Position numbers and translations under genes: made by a program. A DNA stretch of 64,000 nt from Paenibacillus senegalensis JC66 (lineage in GTDB: Bacteria; Bacillota; Bacilli; Paenibacillales; NBRC-103111). The stretch covers positions 30,008-94,007 of the forward strand of contig NZ_HE610958.1 in NCBI RefSeq assembly GCF_000285515.1, in the 5' to 3' direction. Below the pieces are notes generated by a model that did no database searches, was not told where the DNA came from, and was given only the letters and a program-made list of their open reading frames with translations. Shown here piece after piece: positions 1 through 8,583 of this stretch (position 1 is its first letter; every line of letters begins with the position of its first letter).

Positions 1-130
1 TATTTGCGAACTTCGCTAATACTCGCCAACCAAAACATATTACTGCACTTCGTAAATACCCTTGTATAACTAGTGTTCCGGCCGGCAGCTTTCGCGAATA
101 CTGTTCAGGTGTCGGGCTTCACGCCCCCTC

Positions 131-1242
131 CTACATTCGGTCCAGCGGACTCAAAATATGACGAATATCCTTTACACTAACGTGCGTGTAAAGCTCGGTC
201 GTGGAAGTACTCTTATGACCAAGCAGCTCTTGAATGTAGCGAATATCTACCCCGCTCTCAAGCAAATGAGTGGCAAATGAGTGACGGAGAGTATGGACGC
301 TCGCCTTTCTTTGAATTCCCGCTGCATGAAGTGTTTGCTCAAACACTTTTTGCACCGTGCGTTCAGTCAAATGGTTATTGGCCGCCTGGCCCGGGAATAG
401 CCATTTTTCCGGTCTATACTGCTTTATATACTCCAACACAATGGCCATCGCGGTATCGGACAAAATCGAAAGACGATCCTTTCTCCCTTTCCCTTGGCGA
501 ATCACTATCGTTTTTCGTGCACTATGAAGATCCTCAGGGCGCAAACGAACCACTTCGCTAACTCGGAGTCCGGCGGAATAGGTAAGATACAATAGTGCCT
601 TGTGTTTCAAATTTTGGGCAGCTTGCAGCAATTGGATGACCTCGCTCCGGGAGAGCACATTAGGCAGCTTTTTTTCCTTCCTGGGCCTGACATAAGCAAC
701 CGATTCACTCTGCCCCGCTATCTTCTGCATAAAGAACTTTACGGCACTAATGGCCTGATTGACGTAGGAGTGCGAACATCCTTTTTCAAGTAAAAACAAG
801 CTGTACTCTTGCATCATCTGGCCATTTCCTGTTAAAGACTCCGTTGTACACCGGTTAAAAAACCGTTCCACATGACCGCAATAAGCCTTTACCGTTTTTT
901 ACTGTAGCCCCTTGCCACCAAAGCGTCACATAATCGCTTTTTCTGATCTTCGCCCCAGATTAGTTTTACTTCTACACTGTCTGACTCGGAGTTATCCTCC
1001 AACCAATCCTGCAAAAGCGTACATTCTTCAAGGAGGTGCGAGTCGAATCGGATTTGCTTTTCCCTAAATGTACTCACAAATGATTCAAGACCTGCTAAAG
1101 TGTACGGAATCAGCCATGCCTTCAGTTCAGGGTTCCACCAGCCTCCGCGAAGCTTTCGCATTTGCTCAACATCTTCCCATAGGAACTTATCGAAACGGAT
1201 CCCTATTTCATTTTCATTCTGTTTGAATACAAACACACCCAC
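131..1242 (-). pseudogene. Tyrosine recombinase (XerC/D-like), split by a -1 frameshift
   Basis: Two reading frames form one recombinase. The downstream frame (131-871, GTG at 871) carries the full catalytic set of tyrosine recombinases: Arg103 in GLRVSE, Lys128 in GKGRKD, His193 and Arg196 in HTLRHS, His219 in LLGHKS and Tyr228 in ELYTH. The upstream frame (889-1242, 117 aa) ends in GYSKKR. Its N-terminal WWNPELKAWLIP region resembles the HARP-like module found before some Bacillota integrases. Reading one base back at the A6 run near 896-901 joins the frames as GYSKK-TVKAYCGHVERF, the usual start of the SAM-like core-binding domain. The joined protein would be about 370 aa. It is a decayed gene, a sequencing error in the A run, or a slippage-expressed protein. 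No partner genes or attachment sites are visible here; the first 130 bases hold nothing I recognise. Confidence 0.8.
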
Positions 1243-1779
1243 AATACCACCTCAATTATACCATCAATGGTAATTTTTAATAACAAAAAAAGAGAACATC
1301 AGGTCTTTTTTACAGACCTGTGTCCTCCGATGCTTTCGGATGATTGACGTTTACATGCTAGATGAATAACTACATTCGCCCTTAATTCAATATTCCACTT
1401 TAATTCAATTTTCGCACTTTAATTCAACATTCACACATTAATTACGACACTCACACTTTATTACGACACTTGCACTTCATTTCTACGTTCATGCCCTACA
1501 CTAGGAAGCGCAGGCGACAATACATACCTATATGGTACCACAACCATTCAAATTGTTGGTGAAAATACTAATCATTTCTCTATTATCTATATCTATCCAT
1601 ACACAATTCCATACACAATCATTTATCCGATTTCCCTTACCCGCCTTCGCGCCGTGCCCCGCAGACTTCGCTTCTGAGCTGCTGTGCAGATAAATGCTCA
1701 ATCGCAATTTCGGCAAATCTCACTCATAGTGTTTTCTAGTGCAGACTTCCAGCATTTTATCTCGCAAACTGCTTGAAGC
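1243..1779. other. Intergenic region with a hairpin and AT-rich repeats
   Basis: I see no gene here. A 7-bp inverted repeat (CAGGTCT/AGACCTG, 1300-1320) has a T-run further on in the minus direction and could be a weak terminator. From about 1380 to 1490 there are loose repeats around TTAATTC and TTACGACACT-like words. A 62-codon open frame at 1528-1716 on the minus strand has no ribosome site or protein-like features. Confidence 0.4.
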
Positions 1780-2358
1780 TTAAGCTTCCTTGGCAAAGTT
1801 CAAACCTAAGCGATAGGCTTGGTCCAGCAGCATGTCGTAATGATCAGGCTGCGAATCCAGTGTCTCATACAAAAATTCCACCTTGGAATGGGGAATCCCG
1901 CAATAATCTGCAATACCCGCATTGAGCAGATGAGTGATTGTTTCATCATAGCTGCGTTTTTGCATCTGCTCTTTCGAAACTCCTGCCAAACCCAGCCACA
2001 ACACATGCTGATGATGAAGGTGATTCGCACCATAGGCAAACCCGTTGTTCCATACACGGTCAATATACCCCTTGAGCATAGCCGGCAAATGCCACCACCA
2101 TAGCGGAAAAATAAATGCCAAAGCATCATGCTCCTTCATCCGCTTGATTTCCATCTCGACTTCAGGGGAAAAGGTCTGTTCCGCCACTGACCAATCCGGT
2201 TCATCTGCCCCTTGTAAAACAGGATCAAAACCAATCCCGTGCAAATCCAATATTTCATAGTCGTGGCCAGCCTCCGCAAGACCTTGTACGAAGCGGCCGG
2301 CCGCCTTAAAGGTTAAGGAATCTTTTCTCGGATGTGAAACAACGACTAGTACTTTCAT
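1780..2358 (-). CDS. NAD(P)H oxidoreductase, flavodoxin-like fold (quinone reductase family)
   Basis: A 192-residue protein starting MKVLVVVSHPRKDSLT, the first strand and FMN-phosphate loop of the NAD(P)H dehydrogenase (quinone)/KefF/MdaB family. The FPLWWWHLPAMLKGYIDRV segment near residues 85-103 is the family's FMN/substrate loop. The expected role is cytoplasmic two-electron reduction of quinones or similar electrophiles. The ATG at 2358 is chosen because the family N-terminus begins there; an AAGGTAG-like ribosome site lies about 12 bases upstream. A longer open frame runs to 2574 but is not family-like. It is divergent from an HxlR regulator at 2603, a common pairing in which the regulator senses quinones or aldehydes and controls the reductase. 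Confidence 0.85.
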   Translation of the reverse strand: MKVLVVVSHPRKDSLTFKAAGRFVQGLAEAGHDYEILDLHGIGFDPVLQGADEPDWSVAEQTFSPEVEMEIKRMKEHDALAFIFPLWWWHLPAMLKGYIDRVWNNGFAYGANHLHHQHVLWLGLAGVSKEQMQKRSYDETITHLLNAGIADYCGIPHSKVEFLYETLDSQPDHYDMLLDQAYRLGLNFAKEA

Positions 2359-2451
2359 CTGTATCTTCACTACCTTTCTTGTGCTGCTCATTTGTAGCCA
2401 GGATCCATGGCTGATGCTATTATAAACAGTAAGAAAATGATCTGGAAGTAC

Positions 2452-2465
2452 GCACTTTGAAGTGC
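2452..2465. promoter_or_regulatory. Candidate operator between the reductase and HxlR genes
   Basis: A perfect inverted repeat GCACTT-tg-AAGTGC lies in the divergent intergenic region. A TATAAT-like -10 for the minus-strand reductase is at 2419-2424, so the palindrome lies just upstream of that core promoter. Binding by the HxlR protein is inferred from position only. Confidence 0.4.
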
Positions 2466-2602
2466 TATAGGAGGATACAGGTGCCATAGGAACATGGAAG
2501 TACCTTAGTGTACCTTTCCCCATAAACGGACCTGAATAACGAATAGAAGTGACGGTTGCCCTCGGTCCGGGCAAACTCGGCCTTGTAACGGAGGATGAAG
2601 AG

Positions 2603-3058
2603 ATGACTGAACAGAGGAAAGATAAAAAAAGCGTTCCAAAGAAGTATCAAGTTGGAGTAGAGGCGGCATTAGAGGTAATGGGAGGAAAATGGAAGCCTTT
2701 AATCATTTATCATTTGATGACTGGACGGAAAAGAACGTCTGAACTTCGTCGCATAATTCCCGGTATTACTCAAAAAATGCTGACCACCCAGCTTAGAGCC
2801 CTGGAAAAAGATGAGATCGTGGCACGAAACGTTTATAACGAAATCCCACCCAGGGTAGAATATGAATTAACGGCCTACGGCTGGGGACTAAAGCCTGCAC
2901 TCGATCATTTATGTTATTGGGGAGAGGAGCACCGGACAAGATTTATGGTGACAAATCGAAGGTTTTGGAGGAATTTCAAAGCTGTCCAGAGTAAATTTAA
3001 ACACTTACCTCCGGCAAGGCATCATAACAACGAGCTTGATCCTTCCCGAAGCTTTTAG
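2603..3058 (+). CDS. HxlR family transcriptional regulator
   Basis: A 151-residue winged-helix regulator. VEAALEVMGGKWKPLIIYHL followed by RRIIPGITQKMLTTQLRALEKDEIV is the typical HxlR core (recognition helix in GITQKMLTTQLR). The ATG at 2603 is preferred over the upstream in-frame start because GGAGG sits 9 bases before it. In most HxlR/YodB proteins a Cys immediately before the VEAAL segment acts in redox sensing; here that position reads QVGVEAA, and the only Cys is in the C-terminal LCYWGEE segment. It probably regulates the divergent flavoprotein gene. The C-terminal tail after the wing (about 30 basic residues) is longer than usual. Confidence 0.85.
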   Translation: MTEQRKDKKSVPKKYQVGVEAALEVMGGKWKPLIIYHLMTGRKRTSELRRIIPGITQKMLTTQLRALEKDEIVARNVYNEIPPRVEYELTAYGWGLKPALDHLCYWGEEHRTRFMVTNRRFWRNFKAVQSKFKHLPPARHHNNELDPSRSF

Positions 3059-3069
3059 CTTACTTGCTA

Positions 3070-3122
3070 TTCGCATGAGTCACATGAGTTTTGCGTGAGT
3101 ATCGCATGAGTGTTTTGCGTGA
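3070..3122. repeat. Short degenerate direct repeats
   Basis: The word GCATGAGT and variants (GCGTGAGT, ACATGAGT) recur about five times between the hxlR-like gene and the convergent grpB-like gene. No hairpin or T-run suggests a terminator. Confidence 0.5.
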
Positions 3123-3123
3123 T

Positions 3124-3693
3124 TTATGGTCGATATCTTCCGTCATATTCTTTTCTAGCCAGGGCTGTATATTTTTGAACAAACGCTCCCTTTGCCCGCG
3201 TATATCCGTCTCTGTCATGCGAATACTGTTCTTTTAGTAAAAGTTTGAGCCTGGCATATTGTGCGGCTGCGTCGGGATGAGCGCTCAAATAATCCCGAAA
3301 ATACAGCTCGCCCCAATCCCCACTATGACGGACATGAATGTGAACAGCTTGTCCGCGAAAACCTTCCGGGGTATAACCCTTCAAATACATGATCACATCA
3401 TTCTCGGGCATATTGACGACATAACCGGCCTCTTGCATCGTTTCCGTTATGCTCTCGATATCCGTATCACCTTTCACTTCAACCAGAATGTCAATGGTCG
3501 GCTTCGCAAGAAGTCCGTTAACAGCGGAGCTCCCGATGTGATTGATTCTAATTATTTTATCGCCGAAGATGTGCTGCAAGTAAGTCTTCTCTTCGAAAAA
3601 ATACTCCCTCCACTGTGGATTATGTTGTTCAAGCAAAACAGGAAACAGCTTGGCTAGCTGCTCACCTGTAACATTAGAGAAATCCTGCTTCAT
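3124..3693 (-). CDS. GrpB family (UPF0157) nucleotidyltransferase-like protein
   Basis: A protein of about 189 residues with the GrpB signature HIGSSAVNGLLAKPTIDILVEV near residues 53-74, which holds the GS(S/T) and DxD-like elements of the nucleotidyltransferase fold. HIHV plus the FRDYL...YARLK segment further on is also typical. GrpB members are cytoplasmic proteins of unsettled function, sometimes fused to CoaE or acetyltransferase domains. The ATG at 3693 is preferred to an in-frame TTG two codons upstream; the ribosome site is weak. It stands alone and converges with the hxlR-like gene. Confidence 0.8.
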   Translation of the reverse strand: MKQDFSNVTGEQLAKLFPVLLEQHNPQWREYFFEEKTYLQHIFGDKIIRINHIGSSAVNGLLAKPTIDILVEVKGDTDIESITETMQEAGYVVNMPENDVIMYLKGYTPEGFRGQAVHIHVRHSGDWGELYFRDYLSAHPDAAAQYARLKLLLKEQYSHDRDGYTRAKGAFVQKYTALARKEYDGRYRP

Positions 3694-3946
3694 AATCAAT
3701 ACCTGCTTTCCACTCCTGAATTCTTCCCTTACGATTCATTTAAATTGAACTCCCCTTATCCTGTTAATTAAAGCGAGTAGTACGAGAATAATAAAATATA
3801 TATAAGACAAACAAAATTAGCTTGCGACCCGGAGATATATACTTATAACCGAGTTACATATAGATAGACTGCTTTACAAATGAAAATGTTACTTTGCAGC
3901 CGATAAGTTCTTCATAATGGTTAGCTGAAATAATGCAAAATTACGG

Positions 3947-4273
3947 TTGACCCTGCCCTTAGGTTGGGGACTTTCCATAGACGATGCCGCAGTCGAAGAA
4001 CTGGATGAATCCGCGAAGGAAGCTCAGGAATTTATGGGCAAAATGACTTTTGCCTTACAAGAAGGCTGGAGCGTTGATGACCAGAGTATTCAACAGCTCG
4101 TTGCTGACCATATCCGCTATATTAATGATAAGATTATGACTTTGGATGCGAAGGGCTTTGTGGAGTCTGCGTGGTTCTTTATTACAGACGAGTTTCACAA
4201 AACGATACTGGAGGAGCAGCAGATTGGATTAACCTATTATCTGTATGCGGCGGCAGTCCATCACGCACAATAA
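3947..4273 (+). pseudogene. TipAS-like domain, remnant of a MerR-type regulator
   Basis: A 108-codon frame beginning at a TTG, with an in-frame stop 18 bases upstream. The sequence fits the antibiotic-binding TipAS domain of TipAL/Mta-type MerR regulators: an amphipathic stretch AKEAQEFMGKMTFALQEG, then SIQQLVADHIRYIND, then TDEFHKTILEEQQIGLTYYLYAAAVHH, matching the closing helices. No MerR helix-turn-helix is present in any frame of the 250 bases upstream, so this appears to be a decayed regulator that lost its DNA-binding half. A free-standing TipAS protein cannot be excluded, but there is no good ribosome site. The 3700-3946 gap holds nothing else I recognise. Confidence 0.5.
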
Positions 4274-4442
4274 CGGGCCATGTTTAACGGGCACCACTTC
4301 AAAAAGTTACATTTGTAACTACTCCCATCATTTCCCCATTTCTATAATAGAAATAGTTGTGTGGCAGCCGTGATATTACTCAGCTGTGGTAGTGGATATT
4401 TAGAAATAGCTAACAGACTATTAGGAATGGGGATTTTTTCAA

Positions 4443-5255
4443 ATGACGAATACTTCGCAAAGCCGGCTCCATCTGGTATGGAGAGTCATCATCGTTATGG
4501 CCGCAGCATCACTCGTCTGGATCGCAAACGGTCTATTGTTTAGCGTGGAGGAATACAGCAGACTGTGGCATTTTCTTTCTGCAGGCTTCGTGCTGCTTTT
4601 GGTGGTGCCAATTGTTGTTATAGCCCGCCGTTATCTCGACCGGCGCCTGTGGGAAGGGCTGCGGCTCACCTCACTCGCAAAAGGCTGGAAGGCTTTGATC
4701 GTGGGGGCGCTGTGCTATCTGCTGCCTGCTTTTGCAGGTCTCCTTATTTTTATTCTGATGGGCTGGATTCAGGTCAGTATCCAGATGGCAGCAGGCGATT
4801 GGCTTATTGCGGTGCTGACGGTGACGGCGCTTGTTTTCATTTATGAGGCATTGCCGGAAGAGCTGTTGTTTCGCGGGTATCTCTACCGCAATCTGAACAG
4901 CGTGCTCCCTCATTGGCAGGCAGTCATTGGGCAAGCTTTTCTTTTTTTACTATTCGCTTGGATAATAGGAGCCGCCCCGAGCTGGAATCGCATCGTGTTC
5001 TTTTTTGGGTTTGGCATCGTGGTTGGCATTATTCGAGTGGTAACCGATAATGTATGGTCGGCTATCGGTTTTCATCTTGCTTTCCAGACGATGCAGCAGT
5101 TTTTTTCCAATCGGGGAGGCTATGAGATCTCTTCGAGTAATTCCGCTCTTATGGAAATGGTCATTCTAGGCGCCATTCCGTTTACGTTCGCCATCCTGAC
5201 TCTTAATATTCTAGTGCGTAAACAGCCTGACTGGAAGGCCGTTAATCCCGAGTAA
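4443..5255 (+). CDS. CPBP family intramembrane metalloprotease (CAAX protease/Abi-like)
   Basis: A 270-residue membrane protein with about seven hydrophobic segments. The Abi/CPBP motif 1 EELLFRG (EExxxR) lies near residues 138-144, and motif 2-like FHLAFQ near 218-223 gives the conserved His. Family members are type II CAAX prenyl endopeptidase relatives in the cytoplasmic membrane; bacterial roles include bacteriocin self-immunity and regulated proteolysis. A GGAATGGGG ribosome site lies about 9 bases before the ATG. It stands alone and converges with a TetR gene. No bacteriocin gene is visible nearby, so its substrate is unknown. Confidence 0.85.
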   Translation: MTNTSQSRLHLVWRVIIVMAAASLVWIANGLLFSVEEYSRLWHFLSAGFVLLLVVPIVVIARRYLDRRLWEGLRLTSLAKGWKALIVGALCYLLPAFAGLLIFILMGWIQVSIQMAAGDWLIAVLTVTALVFIYEALPEELLFRGYLYRNLNSVLPHWQAVIGQAFLFLLFAWIIGAAPSWNRIVFFFGFGIVVGIIRVVTDNVWSAIGFHLAFQTMQQFFSNRGGYEISSSNSALMEMVILGAIPFTFAILTLNILVRKQPDWKAVNPE

Positions 5256-5277
5256 GAGGCATAAAAATTCAGCAGCA

Positions 5278-5862
5278 TCAAGAACAGAATTGCTCTATGA
5301 TCTGCTTCTTCATTTGCTCGACCGGATAATGCTCCGTATAAGTAGCGATCATCAGCATCATGCCATGCAGCGCGGAGGAAAAATATAACGATCTGATCCG
5401 CGGTTCATCAGCCCCGAGCTCTGTAAACATTTGGCACTGTGCTTCGAATTGCTCGGACATCGCATCCTTCAGCTGCTGACTATACTTGAACAATACCTTA
5501 TCTTCCTCCGGCTGCGTCTGCAGATGCAAATAAAAACGGTACACATCCGGCCGCCGCCGCACGCCGTCAAGCGCCCCTTCAACAATATACCTCAGCTGTT
5601 CGGAGGGAGAGCTTAAAGCAGCCGCAGCTTCCATCACCTCGCTGATTTCAGCAATCCGGTGCTGCACCATTTTCGCGAGGAGATCTTCCTTACCTTTATA
5701 ATAGTTGTATAATAATCCTTTTGAAACGCCCGCTCGAGACGCGATATCGTCTATCGAAGCGTCATGATAACCGCGTTCGATGAATATTTCCATGGCAGCT
5801 GTGCGGATCTTGTCTCTGGCTGCTTGGCGGATGCGGTTATTTTCTTCTTTAGTCCGTGGCAA
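5278..5862 (-). CDS. TetR family transcriptional regulator, co-transcribed with a hydrolase
   Basis: A 194-residue TetR protein; the helix-turn-helix is IDDIASRAGVSKGLLYNYYKGKEDLL (residues about 37-62), followed by an all-helical ligand domain. The start is set by the ribosome site: AAGGAG lies about 9 bases before a TTG at 5862, giving MPRTKEENNR. A longer frame upstream has no such site. The gene overlaps the end of the alpha/beta hydrolase gene by 14 bases, which implies translational coupling in one operon. The operator candidate at 6682-6699 in the operon promoter suggests autorepression released by a substrate of the hydrolase (inference). Confidence 0.85.
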   Translation of the reverse strand: MPRTKEENNRIRQAARDKIRTAAMEIFIERGYHDASIDDIASRAGVSKGLLYNYYKGKEDLLAKMVQHRIAEISEVMEAAAALSSPSEQLRYIVEGALDGVRRRPDVYRFYLHLQTQPEEDKVLFKYSQQLKDAMSEQFEAQCQMFTELGADEPRIRSLYFSSALHGMMLMIATYTEHYPVEQMKKQIIEQFCS

Positions 5863-6622
5863 TTTCCTGTTCTCCTTGCATAAATTTGTGAATGTAACCG
5901 GCAAGCTCTGCTCCATGGGTCAGGGTGAGATAATGATCTCCGCCTTCAATCTCCACAAATCGAATTGCCGGAACCCGTCTATAATGCTCTGCAATATTCA
6001 GCATGTCCGGCCATTCTATTGTACCATGAATAAACAGGGTGTTCACCGCTATATCCTCTAATCGGCGGATCGCCGGGGGATCAGGCCAGATCACGTCAAA
6101 GCTTTTCCACTCTGTAAATACTCTCGTCATATACCGGGTTGTCATTTCACGTACAAAATCAGCATGGGAACTGGCCATCGTTACGCGATAATTCAGCCCG
6201 GACAACGATTGGTCAACCAGCTTTTCGACATCCGGGGCATAGGAATTGACCTCCGCCATCCACTCGTTGAATTCCTGTGAGTACGTATAGCCCGTCAAAG
6301 CCGGAGCAATCACGACTAGCCGCTCAACCATCGAAGGATAGGTTAATGTAAAATCAGTTACCGCCTGCCCGCCCATGGAATGGCCTACCAGTGTGACCCG
6401 CTTTAGGCCAAGATGTTCAAGCAAATGACGCAAATCCTCCACCAGGCTGGTCGGTGCTTGTGGGGCCGGTGAACGTCCTATTCCCCGCGCATCATAAGTG
6501 ATGACCTTCCACGATTTAGCCAAAACCGGCACGATCTCCCTCCACTCCCTTGAATCGATGCCAGGACTGTGAAGCATAACGATAGGCGGGCCTTCCCCTT
6601 GAATTTCATAATAAAGATCCAT
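5849..6622 (-). CDS. Alpha/beta hydrolase
   Basis: A 257-residue cytoplasmic alpha/beta-hydrolase. The nucleophile elbow is GHSMGG (Ser near residue 81), the oxyanion region is LHSPG near residue 17, the acid is probably the Asp in HGTIEWPDM, and the base His is in GGDHYLT near 232. It resembles the 3-oxoadipate enol-lactonase/esterase branch, but the substrate cannot be named. The ATG at 6622 has GAGGAGG upstream. It is first gene of a two-gene operon with TetR and is preceded by a good promoter with an embedded TetR-type palindrome. Confidence 0.85.
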   Translation of the reverse strand: MDLYYEIQGEGPPIVMLHSPGIDSREWREIVPVLAKSWKVITYDARGIGRSPAPQAPTSLVEDLRHLLEHLGLKRVTLVGHSMGGQAVTDFTLTYPSMVERLVVIAPALTGYTYSQEFNEWMAEVNSYAPDVEKLVDQSLSGLNYRVTMASSHADFVREMTTRYMTRVFTEWKSFDVIWPDPPAIRRLEDIAVNTLFIHGTIEWPDMLNIAEHYRRVPAIRFVEIEGGDHYLTLTHGAELAGYIHKFMQGEQEIATD

Positions 6623-6670
6623 GAATCCATCCTCCTCATCGAAAGTTCGCTAATTATTCCTTTCTTCGCC

Positions 6671-6700
6671 ATTATATTTTATGACTGAACGTACAGTCAA
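6671..6700 (-). promoter_or_regulatory. SigA-type promoter with embedded TetR operator
   Basis: On the minus strand a TTGACT -35 (6695-6700) and a TATAAT -10 (6671-6676) are 18 bases apart. Between and over them lies TGACTG-N6-CAGTCA (6682-6699), with the wider sequence close to the TGACTGAACGTTCAGTCA class of TetR/QacR operators. Binding here would block RNA polymerase directly, so this is the likely autoregulatory site of the hydrolase-tetR operon. Confidence 0.75.
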
Positions 6701-6790
6701 TACAAAATTTCATCTCATCTTACCTTACCTTCAAATCACCAACCCGTATCCCGATCTAGCAAAAAACCACCAGGTCCGTCGTGCGGAGCC

Positions 6791-6921
6791 TGATAGTTAT
6801 AGGAGACTGCTCATACGCTAACTTGATAGTTATAGGAGACTGCTCATACGCTAACTTGATAGTTATAGGAGACTGCTCATGCGGAAATTTGAAGGTTATG
6901 AAGACAACTCAATGAGCTAAG
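6791..6921. repeat. 33-bp tandem repeat, about four copies
   Basis: Two copies of a 33-bp unit (6791-6823, 6824-6856) are identical; a third (6857-6889) differs at its 3' end and a fourth (from 6890) is clearly degenerate. Each unit contains TATAGGAGACTGCTCAT. The array lies between two genes on the minus strand with no hairpin structure. Copy decay along the array suggests recent duplication at one end. Confidence 0.85.
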
Positions 6922-6935
6922 CAGAACAGCAAAGA

Positions 6936-7717
6936 CTACATGCGGATAGGCATTCTTTTTGTCAGGAGGCGGATGACCGCAAGAGGAATCACGATTAGCA
7001 GAAAGATTCCTATTCCGGCTGCACTTAACGGGAAGCCCTCCAACAATGCAAACCTCTGAAGCACAGGTAAATCCAATGATATTCTTAATAAAGTATCCTG
7101 CAGCATGAGAATCAGAATGGCCAAGAGAGTGAACCCGACACCAATAACCGTACTGAACCGGTAAAAAGACACACTGACGAACCAGCCAATCAGTAATAGA
7201 TAAGCATATTCAGGCCAAATACGATCACGGCCAATCCCCCATTGCTTCCGGGATCAACATAGGGCGACAGAATGATCGACTGAACTAATTCAGCAACGAC
7301 ATGACTATCGATCTCTAACAAAATGGAATTCAAATCCGTTACTTTAAAACTAAAAGTAGTAAAAGAATGGACGATCCATTGCTGCAATACATAGATCCCG
7401 ATTGTCAAAATGGGAATCACAGCAGATATTCCTATGGCTGCAATAAGCGTACCCTTGAAATAAACTTTCCTGGTCACACCCAGGCTCACATAATGCGGCA
7501 GAAAAAACACCGAAATAATGCCGATTACCACCATGAAAAGATTCGCGGGGATAAACACAGCAGCAAAATAATGATCGGTCGTGCCGTCTTGAAAAAAGGC
7601 CCTGGCCATCTTAACAACATTTACGATCAATAAAAAGCCGAGAAACCATAAGGCCCAAGACATTTGAACAAAAAACATATCCTTAACAACTTTAGGAAAT
7701 TGCGTTGGCATCTTCAT
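6936..7717 (-). pseudogene. ABC-2-like transporter permease, split by a one-base frameshift
   Basis: Frame 1 (7190-7717, 175 codons) has four hydrophobic segments and stops at ...NMLIYY. Frame 2 (6936 to about 7180) continues with IGWFVSVSFYRF and two more membrane segments. Placing one extra base at about 7181-7184 restores LIYY-x-IGWFVSVSFYR, the usual junction in this permease family, giving about 260 aa with six membrane helices. It is the third gene of a GntR-ATPase-permease operon and overlaps the ATPase gene by four bases, so the transporter is probably non-functional if the base change is real. The break is not in a homopolymer, unlike the two others in this window. Confidence 0.8.
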
Positions 7718-8583
7718 AAGTGCGTCTCCTCTGTAAGATGAATAAACAGTTCCTGAAGCGACACAGGGGCCAGGTCAAGTCCTTTTTCCCGTGCAGCCCT
7801 GCGTTCGTCATCATGAAGCTCTCCATATACCATAACGGATTTGGTATCCCCTAATTGCTGGACATGAATCAGGTTCATGGACTGAATGAATTCATCGACC
7901 ACAGCTGCATTCCCGGTAATGGCGGCGCCTCTGGAGAGAACGGAATGACTGTCTTCATGAAGCAAAACCTCACCCTTTTTTAAAATGATCACTTCATCAA
8001 ATAAATAGTCCATCTCCGAGACAAGATGCGTGGACAAGATGATCATTCTTGGATGCTCTTCCTGATCCTTTAGCAGCTCCTTGTAAAAAATTTCCCTAGA
8101 AGGAGCATCCATCCCCAGGTATACTTCATCGAATATAGTGAGCGGGGCTCTGCAAGCCAGACCCAGAATAACATTTAAGGCTGCCTGCATGCCTTTGGAA
8201 AATTGCTTGACCTGCTTCTTTGGATCCAGTTTAAAGCGTCCGACAAGATATTCAGCATAATCCATATCGAAATGGGGACGATAGCGATGCATATCTTTTA
8301 GCACTGCCATAACATTGTCGGATTCATCTTTATAATCCTTGTTATAAAACAAGGCAACCTGCTGCATGATTGCGGAATTTTCAAACGGAACTTCTCCGTT
8401 AATGGTTAAGGAACCGGAAGTTGCTTCACGAAATGAGGCCAATATTGACAGAAGAGACGTTTTCCCCGCACCATTCCTCCCGAGCAATCCGTATATTTGG
8501 TTACGGTTCAGCTCGAATGTTACATCTTTAAGCACCGTTTGGCTGCCATAGCTTAAACACAACTCTGATACCTTTACATTCAT
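7714..8583 (-). CDS. ABC transporter ATP-binding protein (YtrB-like)
   Basis: A 289-residue ATPase with Walker A GRNGAGKTS near residue 36, a divergent signature FSKGMQ near 132, Walker B LTIFDE near 152 and the switch His in STHLVSE near 185. The long C-terminal extension after the nucleotide-binding domain is typical of the YtrB/CcmA-like group. It overlaps both the upstream GntR gene (8580-8583) and the downstream permease (7714-7717), a tight operon. Related GntR-controlled transporters respond to cell-wall antibiotics in Bacillus; that role is inferred. The operon's permease is frameshifted. Confidence 0.85.
   Translation of the reverse strand: MNVKVSELCLSYGSQTVLKDVTFELNRNQIYGLLGRNGAGKTSLLSILASFREATSGSLTINGEVPFENSAIMQQVALFYNKDYKDESDNVMAVLKDMHRYRPHFDMDYAEYLVGRFKLDPKKQVKQFSKGMQAALNVILGLACRAPLTIFDEVYLGMDAPSREIFYKELLKDQEEHPRMIILSTHLVSEMDYLFDEVIILKKGEVLLHEDSHSVLSRGAAITGNAAVVDEFIQSMNLIHVQQLGDTKSVMVYGELHDDERRAAREKGLDLAPVSLQELFIHLTEETHL

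Noticed and set aside
131-1242. Insertion sequence or transposon around the recombinase
   Set aside because: No terminal inverted repeats, transposase or direct target duplications were seen.
1528-1716. Small minus-strand frame
   Set aside because: No ribosome site; composition unlike protein; sits in an AT-rich repeat.
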